A program made the position numbers and the translations under genes. A stretch of DNA of 9,835 nt from assembly GCA_002784795.1 (NCBI GenBank), contig PFLZ01000084.1, forward strand, positions 1-9,835, in the 5' to 3' direction. The stretch is from Candidatus Magasanikbacteria bacterium CG_4_10_14_0_8_um_filter_42_12 (GTDB lineage Bacteria; Patescibacteriota; Patescibacteriia; Magasanikbacterales; UBA922). Position 1 is the first letter of the stretch. Each line of letters begins with the position of its first letter. Under the pieces are notes generated by a model that was not told the DNA's origin, did no database searches, and saw only the letters and a list, made by a program, of their open reading frames with translations. This document shows positions 4,919 through 9,835 of the stretch, piece by piece.

Positions 4919-6229
4919 TTATTCTGCACGATGTGCAAGAGCTTCGCGAGCAATAGTTCTGTCATCCCACGGGATCATATTACCTCCGGCTATGCACATA
5001 GCCTGTTCACTCCCCTTTCCAGTGATGAGTACCAGGTCACCAGGCTTTGCTCTTTTGATCGCAGCAGTAATAGCTTTTCGCCTATCAATCTCAATAAACA
5101 GATTTCTTCCTTTCTTTTTTCCAGCTTTTTTGACAGCATGTGCCACATCTTCGATTATTTCCATCGGATCGTCTTCATAGGGGTCCTCGTCAGTCACAAA
5201 ACACATATCTGCATGCGCTCCAATAAATTCACCAAGCGTATACCTTCGTGCTTTGTCTCTGCCACCACCTGTAGACCCGAATACATGCAATACTCGTTTT
5301 GGTTTGATGAGATCCACCACTTCATATAATTTTTTCATCGCCACAGGCTCAAATGCATAATCAACAATGACTTGAAAACCCTGTGCCTCAGCTTCGAAAA
5401 TAAATTCAATTCTGCCAGGAACATTATGAAACTTCTCTATTGCCTTTCCGATCGTTCCCCATGAAATATCAAGTGCTCTGGCAACAGCCATACACGCAAC
5501 AATATTTTGTGCATTGTGTTCTCCATACATAGGTGCAGAAAAAGCTCTCTCATGCACTCTAAAATGAAGTCCATCCTTGTCAGAAAGAACATCTTCAGCA
5601 TGCAGTGTTTCTTTTCCATCAAACATGACTATCTCATCAAATAATTTTGATGCAAATTTTGTATGTCCCATGACGGATCTATTGATCAATGCTGTTTTTG
5701 GAATACGTTTTCCTTTTATTGTTTTTCTTCTGCTTTTTGCGGTGTATTCAAATAGATCCATCTTTGCCTGACGATAGTTTTCAAAGCTCCCATGTGAGTC
5801 GATATGTTCTGGATATAAATTGGTCAGAACCATCATGTCGTAGTTGATAAACCGATGACGATGCTGGACACGTCCCTCAGACGTTGTTTCGACGATAGCT
5901 ACATTGCATCCTTTGTCTACCATTTTCCTCAGATATTCTTGAATTTGCATTTTGCCGAGCATCGTCATTTTTTTGTCATTCAGATGATGTTCTCCGGCTA
6001 CAGAAAACTCAATCGTAGACAATGCACCAACAGTGTACCCAGCAGCTTCGAGGAGCTGACGAAGCAAAAATACTGTCGTCGACTTTCCACTTGTCCCAGT
6101 GATACCAATCACAAACAATTCTTCCGACGGATTGCCAAACTTCACAGCCCCAAGCCATGCAAAAAAAAGATGTCTGAGATTCAGAAGCTTTTTGGGAATA
6201 ATTTTTTTTATGATTGACTTTATAGACAT
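4919..6229 (-). CDS. MurE-like Mur ligase (UDP-N-acetylmuramyl tripeptide synthetase family), short form
   Basis: This is a 436-residue ATP-dependent ligase of the Mur family, closest by eye to MurE, which adds the third stem-peptide residue to UDP-MurNAc-dipeptide in the cytoplasm. Visible are the P-loop GTSGKST (45-51), ETTSEG (114-119), the candidate carbamylated Lys156 in NYRQAK, GEHNAQN (236-242), PGRIEF (271-276), GSTGGGRDKARR (319-330), GKGSE (404-408) and WDDRTIAREAL near the end. The N-terminal domain of about 90 residues that holds the UDP moiety in normal MurE is absent. The motif that selects the amino acid (DNPR in diaminopimelate enzymes) reads DEDPYEDDP, so the substrate cannot be assigned. 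The ATG has no Shine-Dalgarno motif. The translin-like gene ends 40 bases upstream. Confidence 0.87.
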   Translation of the reverse strand: MSIKSIIKKIIPKKLLNLRHLFFAWLGAVKFGNPSEELFVIGITGTSGKSTTVFLLRQLLEAAGYTVGALSTIEFSVAGEHHLNDKKMTMLGKMQIQEYLRKMVDKGCNVAIVETTSEGRVQHRHRFINYDMMVLTNLYPEHIDSHGSFENYRQAKMDLFEYTAKSRRKTIKGKRIPKTALINRSVMGHTKFASKLFDEIVMFDGKETLHAEDVLSDKDGLHFRVHERAFSAPMYGEHNAQNIVACMAVARALDISWGTIGKAIEKFHNVPGRIEFIFEAEAQGFQVIVDYAFEPVAMKKLYEVVDLIKPKRVLHVFGSTGGGRDKARRYTLGEFIGAHADMCFVTDEDPYEDDPMEIIEDVAHAVKKAGKKKGRNLFIEIDRRKAITAAIKRAKPGDLVLITGKGSEQAMCIAGGNMIPWDDRTIAREALAHRAE

Positions 6230-6246
6230 ATCAGTTTACATCTGTT

Positions 6247-6261
6247 GGATCAGTAAGATCC
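6247..6261. repeat. Small hairpin between translin-like and MurE-like genes
   Basis: GGATC-AGTAA-GATCC forms a perfect 5-bp hairpin in the 40-base gap. No T-run follows on either strand, so it is unlikely to be a terminator; an RNA processing or stability role is possible. Confidence 0.4.
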
Positions 6262-6269
6262 GCGTTCTA

Positions 6270-6848
6270 TTATTTCAAGCGAAGCGATACCTCATACACA
6301 ACATATTCCAATTTATTAGCGGCTTGCTTTGCCTGATCAAACTTTGTTCTGAGATATTTGGTGAATTCAAATTCTGTGAGTGATTCGACGATATCCTGTG
6401 CCATAGTATTGCAAGCATCCACAACATCCAGCTTATGTTCTGTTGCTGCTTTGATCGCAAAACGATACAATTCTCCAGGAACATCGCACAACCCAGCCAA
6501 AAATACATCACGTGGAATGTCAAGTCCTTTCAATTCTTCACCCAATGTCCCACTTTTCAAAAATTGATGAAAAAGTGCTGCTTCCACATACTCCTCCATA
6601 CCAGCATGATATGATCCTTCTGTCAATAACTCTGGTACTTTTTTAAACTTGATTGCAATACTTTGCAACAATGATTTTGCCTCAGCAAGTTTCTTTTCAG
6701 CTTCTTTCATATCACCTCTGTGCATAGAAAAAATAGCACGTTTTGAAAGATGCAAGGCATCGCCAGAAATTTTAATAACATCTCGACGTTTTTCTGAATA
6801 GGTATGAAGGGATTTTTTTAGGGCGTTGAGATACGTTTTCTTTAGCAT
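6270..6848 (-). CDS. Translin/TRAX-family protein, predicted RNA-binding protein or RNase
   Basis: The 192-residue, wholly helical protein matches the translin family. In eukaryotes, translin and TRAX form the C3PO nuclease that trims small RNA and tRNA fragments; archaea have homologues. Diagnostic segments are RRDVIKISGDALHLSKRAIFSMHRGD (about 21-46), GMEEYVEAALFHQFL (83-97), GLCDVPGELYRFAI (119-132) and a terminal LEYVVYEVSLR. GMEEYVEAALFHQF strongly resembles TRAX LQEYVEAVSFQHF: the acidic pair of TRAX is kept as Glu86 and Glu89, with Asp122 in the later DVPGEL motif, so catalysis is plausible. In-frame TTG (6902) and ATG (6896) codons lie upstream, but the ATG at 6848 fits the family start and avoids overlap with the ATPase gene, 40 bases away. 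It may be co-transcribed with the pump. Confidence 0.85.
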   Translation of the reverse strand: MLKKTYLNALKKSLHTYSEKRRDVIKISGDALHLSKRAIFSMHRGDMKEAEKKLAEAKSLLQSIAIKFKKVPELLTEGSYHAGMEEYVEAALFHQFLKSGTLGEELKGLDIPRDVFLAGLCDVPGELYRFAIKAATEHKLDVVDACNTMAQDIVESLTEFEFTKYLRTKFDQAKQAANKLEYVVYEVSLRLK

Positions 6849-6888
6849 ATGTGTAGAAGTTAAAAGTGAGAAGTTATAACTTAGGGTT

Positions 6889-9585
6889 TCATTCATGAAC
6901 AACGTGACTCACATTCTTTCTATGACGCTTATCTTGAAAATAGAAGACTCCTTTTATACTTTCTATAATAACCACATTCCACAATCCAAACAAGAGCAAG
7001 AACAACCAGTGGAGATAGTGAAGTGGTACGGTACGCAAGAGAAACTGAAGTGGAGGAAAGTAGACACCAGCAAACAACATCACCCACCCAAACAATACTG
7101 CTCCGAGGAGATACTTGTTGTCAAATGGATTGATCTGCCACACAAATTTTCGTAGTGAACGAACACTGAATACAAAGAATAATGCATCAATACCAAGCCC
7201 CACAAAAATGACTGTTCTGGTCAATGCGATGTCACCTGTTGTGTTCCAAAAATAAAGGAAAATAGAAAAAAGAAATACATTTGCCAGTGAACTTTTTGCG
7301 ATGATCATGGTCAATACTTTTTTGTCTAGGAGTGGGGAAGATTTTTTTCTTGGTGGATCTGACATATTTTCTCTATCCCCTTTGTCAAACGCAAGTGCCA
7401 TGACAGGGAACACATCTTCTACAATATTCATCCACAAAATTTGTACAGCAAGAACTGGGAGTGGATATCCAAAAATCATGCTTGCAGTGACAAGAATCAC
7501 CGAGGCAAAACTTCCAGCAAGCAAATACAACACTACTTTTTTGATATTTTGATACATTGTTCTCCCCTCTCCTACAGCAGCAACAATTGTTGAAAAACCA
7601 TCGTCGAGGAGCACCATATCAGACGTTTCTTTTGCAACGTCGGTCCCAGAGCCGAGCGCAATGCCAATATCTGCCCCTTTGAGCGCTGGTGCATCATTGA
7701 CGCCGTCTCCTGTCATCGCAACGACTTCTCCTCGCGCCTGGAGCGCTTTGACAATACGAATTTTGTGTACGGGATCAACTCGTGCAAAGACAGACGTATG
7801 CCCGACAAGTTCCGCGAGTTCTTCGTCTGAAAGTTGTTCCAATGTTTTTCCATCACACACACTTCCATTTTCGACAGACAATCCAATTTGTGTGGCAATA
7901 GCCTTTGCGGTCTCACCGTAATCCCCTGTGATCATAATAGTACGGATACCGGCCTTTTTGACAATATCCAATGTTTCTTTGATATCTGGACGCAAGGGAT
8001 CTGCAAGGGCAAGGAGCGCAACAAATGTCAGCCCTTCTACATCTTTATCACGAAGTGTCGTGGTGGGTTCTACTGTTTTGTATCCCACAGCAATAACACG
8101 CAATCCCTGCACAGTAAGTTCTTCTAGTGTTGCAGAGATATACTCTTTACGTTTTTTGGTAAGTGAGACAGGTTTTCCTTCTGACAGTACATGTGTGGCA
8201 CGCGCGAGCAATATTTCTGCGGCTCCTTTTACCATGAGTGATGCGTGATCCCCTTCTGGCACGACCACCGCAATATACTTTCTTTCACTTGTAAACGGCA
8301 TACTCATGAGACGAGGCGTGACAGTATCGAGTTCATGTTTGTGAATTCCAAGTTCCATCCCAGCAACAACAAGCGCAGTATCAGTTGTATCCCCTACCAA
8401 TCGCCACGCCTTTTGTTCATCTTCTGGATTTTCAAGAAGTCCATCGTTTGCAATAACTCCAATTTGAAATGCAAATTGCATACCCCCATGTGCCGCCCTT
8501 TTTTCAGAACTCATAGAGAGAAGTTCGCCCATCTCTTCATCATGATCCATAGTAATCACACGAGTGACAGCCATATTCCCCGCGGTCATTGTTCCTGTCT
8601 TGTCAGCACAGATGACACTCACACTCCCGAGCGTTTCTGCCGCAACAAGCTTTCGAAGAAGTGCATTTTTTTTCAACACAGATCGCATCCCAATAGCAAG
8701 AATAACAGTCAATGAAATCACCAGCCCTTCTGGCACTGCCGCAACAGCAATAGCAACCGATGTTTCAAATACATGAATAATGTCGTCAGCATTAGTAAAT
8801 ATACCAATCAAAAAAATACCAACAGAAATACAGACAACAATAATACTAATCATGCGACTCAACGTTGATAGTTGTAGTTGTAATGGTGTCTTTTCATCAG
8901 TAGTATCTCGGACGAGTGTTGCAATGGCGCCAAGTGCTGTCTGCGCCCCAATTTCTGTGATAACAGCCTTCCCTTGACCATTTGTCACGACAGTTCCTCT
9001 GTACACCATATTTTTTCTATCCCCAAGTGTGGCATTTTCGGACACAACTTTTGTATGTTTTTTTATTGGTTCTGATTCTCCTGTCAATGCTGATTCATTG
9101 ATCAAGAGATCATTGACCTCAATCAGACGAGCATCAGCCTGAATTTTGTCCCCAGCATCAAGAATAACAATATCTCCTGGCACAAGTTCCTGCGTATCTA
9201 TACGCTGCTTTCTCCCCTCTCGGAGCACGACGGTTCGAAACGAGACCATATTCCGCAAATGCTTCAATGCTTCATCCGCCTTATATTCTTGAAAAAATCC
9301 AATAATCGCATTCAAAAAAACAGTGATAAAAATCACTGTCATATCTATATATTCCCCCAGCAATCCACTTGCAACTCCAGCGACCAACAGGACAATCATG
9401 AGCGCATTGGCAAACTGACTCAAAAAAATACCGATCCGAGTTGTTTTGATAGCAACATTGGGAAATACGTTTTTCCCATAGGTCTCTTGACGTTTTTTTA
9501 CTTCGGCGAGTGTCAATCCCTGTGTGGCATCTGTATGAAAAAAAGAAAGTGTTTGTTTTGAAGATTGTGAAAAAAATTCTGACAT
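6889..9585 (-). CDS. P2-type cation-transporting ATPase, probably calcium-type
   Basis: This is an 898-residue, full-length P-type pump that exchanges cations across the membrane at the cost of ATP. It has an N-terminal cation-ATPase domain (DATQGLTLAEVKKRQETYGKN), the actuator motif TGES (168-171), PEGL in M4 (285-288), the phosphorylation site DKTGT with Asp328, nucleotide-binding KGA (453-455), TGD (553-555), TGDGVND (625-631), and a C-terminal block of six membrane segments. Aligned by eye with SERCA, Glu286, Asn720 and Asp724 keep ion site II. The site I residues in M5 (Asn768 and Glu771 of SERCA) are replaced by Ser692 and Ser695. This suggests one ion per cycle, as in SPCA and PMCA pumps. 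SERCA Thr799 in M6 is Glu723 here. The ATG lies in a 14-bp palindrome, with no Shine-Dalgarno motif. The stop is TGA. Confidence 0.93.
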   Translation of the reverse strand: MSEFFSQSSKQTLSFFHTDATQGLTLAEVKKRQETYGKNVFPNVAIKTTRIGIFLSQFANALMIVLLVAGVASGLLGEYIDMTVIFITVFLNAIIGFFQEYKADEALKHLRNMVSFRTVVLREGRKQRIDTQELVPGDIVILDAGDKIQADARLIEVNDLLINESALTGESEPIKKHTKVVSENATLGDRKNMVYRGTVVTNGQGKAVITEIGAQTALGAIATLVRDTTDEKTPLQLQLSTLSRMISIIVVCISVGIFLIGIFTNADDIIHVFETSVAIAVAAVPEGLVISLTVILAIGMRSVLKKNALLRKLVAAETLGSVSVICADKTGTMTAGNMAVTRVITMDHDEEMGELLSMSSEKRAAHGGMQFAFQIGVIANDGLLENPEDEQKAWRLVGDTTDTALVVAGMELGIHKHELDTVTPRLMSMPFTSERKYIAVVVPEGDHASLMVKGAAEILLARATHVLSEGKPVSLTKKRKEYISATLEELTVQGLRVIAVGYKTVEPTTTLRDKDVEGLTFVALLALADPLRPDIKETLDIVKKAGIRTIMITGDYGETAKAIATQIGLSVENGSVCDGKTLEQLSDEELAELVGHTSVFARVDPVHKIRIVKALQARGEVVAMTGDGVNDAPALKGADIGIALGSGTDVAKETSDMVLLDDGFSTIVAAVGEGRTMYQNIKKVVLYLLAGSFASVILVTASMIFGYPLPVLAVQILWMNIVEDVFPVMALAFDKGDRENMSDPPRKKSSPLLDKKVLTMIIAKSSLANVFLFSIFLYFWNTTGDIALTRTVIFVGLGIDALFFVFSVRSLRKFVWQINPFDNKYLLGAVLFGWVMLFAGVYFPPLQFLLRTVPLHYLHWLFLLLFGLWNVVIIESIKGVFYFQDKRHRKNVSHVVHE

Positions 9586-9592
9586 ATGTCAG
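9579..9592. repeat. 14-bp palindrome over the ATPase start codon
   Basis: CTGACATATGTCAG is a perfect palindrome that contains the ATG of the pump gene. It could be an operator or an mRNA structure hiding the start, but CATATG also occurs at other starts here, so chance is possible. Confidence 0.45.
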
Positions 9593-9615
9593 TAGTGTAG
9601 CATAGTTTGAGTATG

Positions 9616-9640
9616 AAAAAAACGCCTGAATGGCGTTTTT
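9616..9640 (-). terminator. Rho-independent terminator after tRNA-Lys
   Basis: AAAAACGCC and GGCGTTTTT form a hairpin with a 5-base loop. On the minus strand it ends in seven T residues, as expected for a terminator of tRNA-Lys. It separates the tRNA from the ATPase gene. The plus strand also carries five T residues, so it could work in both directions. Confidence 0.85.
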
Positions 9641-9646
9641 ACTCTG

Positions 9647-9719
9647 TGACCCCGGTGGGGCTCGAACCCACGACCGTTAGCTTAAAAGGCTACTGCTCTA
9701 CCAGCTGAGCTACAGGGTC
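9647..9719 (-). tRNA. tRNA-Lys(UUU)
   Basis: The minus strand has acceptor GACCCTG/CGGGGTC, D-arm GCTC-AGCTGGTA-GAGC, anticodon loop CTTTTAA (anticodon TTT) and T-arm GTGGG-TTCGAGC-CCCAC. The discriminator is A and CCA is not encoded (CAG follows). The outermost anticodon-stem pair is a G27-A43 mismatch. It is flanked by its own promoter and terminator and forms a single-gene unit. Confidence 0.94.
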
Positions 9720-9732
9720 ATAAAACGAAACG

Positions 9733-9761
9733 AGTATATGTTATTTCTGAAGATACGTCAA
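9733..9761 (-). promoter_or_regulatory. Promoter of tRNA-Lys
   Basis: On the minus strand TTGACG (9756-9761) and TATACT (9733-9738) are separated by 17 bases. The tRNA begins 13 bases after the -10 box. Confidence 0.8.
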
Positions 9762-9835
9762 GCAAATACCTCTGGAAAACCCAAATCGCCAAGGTTCTCT
9801 ATTTTATGTATACTAGGCACTGTTTTGAATACATT
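9762..9835. other. End of window, no feature recognised
   Basis: These 74 bases upstream of the tRNA-Lys promoter hold no ORF, RNA or repeat that I can support. They are probably intergenic. Confidence 0.4.

Noticed and set aside
1..9835. CRISPR array, rRNA or prophage genes
   Set aside because: No regularly spaced repeats, no rRNA segment and no phage structural or integrase gene were found on either strand.

Overview
The window looks like chromosomal sequence from a small-genome bacterium of the candidate phyla radiation (Patescibacteria), possibly a Parcubacteria-type lineage. This is an inference from several traits: tightly packed genes with almost no Shine-Dalgarno motifs, tRNAs without an encoded CCA, a tRNA that appears to carry a group I intron, a shortened MurE-like ligase, a small GIY-YIG protein beside a tRNA, and short GC-rich palindromes. 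UGA ends several genes here (for example the ATPase), so a UGA-sense code is unlikely.

Layout. Nearly everything reads on the minus strand. Positions 1-255 hold the 5' half of tRNA-Asn(GUU) running into the 5' part of a group I intron that is cut by the window edge. Positions 374-775 hold an intact tRNA-Gln(UUG), a GIY-YIG gene whose stop codon lies inside that tRNA, and a second, broken tRNA-Gln with a perfect 20-bp palindrome inside its anticodon. Next come ftsX and ftsE (779-2385). A plus-strand cassette follows (2447-3080): consensus promoter, ideal ribosome binding site, a gene of unknown function with two Cys/His modules, and a terminator. After it lie a tRNA-Thr 3'-end fragment carrying two abutting hairpins and an intact tRNA-Thr(CGU). 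Then come a membrane-anchored peptidyl-prolyl isomerase, an FtsB/DivIC-like protein, a MurE-like ligase, a translin/TRAX-family protein, a P2-type cation ATPase, a terminator and tRNA-Lys(UUU) with its own promoter.

How the genes fit together. FtsE/FtsX, the FtsB-like protein, the MurE-like ligase and the PpiC-type chaperone all belong to the cell envelope and division. The ATPase is a membrane ion pump, and the translin homologue is a predicted RNA-binding protein or RNase, possibly co-transcribed with the pump.

The least ordinary material is at the tRNAs. Two separate partial tRNA copies (Gln and Thr) each carry short palindromes inserted, without a visible target duplication, exactly in a tRNA loop. 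A third tRNA appears to be split by a group I intron. The plus-strand cassette differs from its surroundings in strand, GC content, ribosome binding site and insulation, and is probably of foreign origin.
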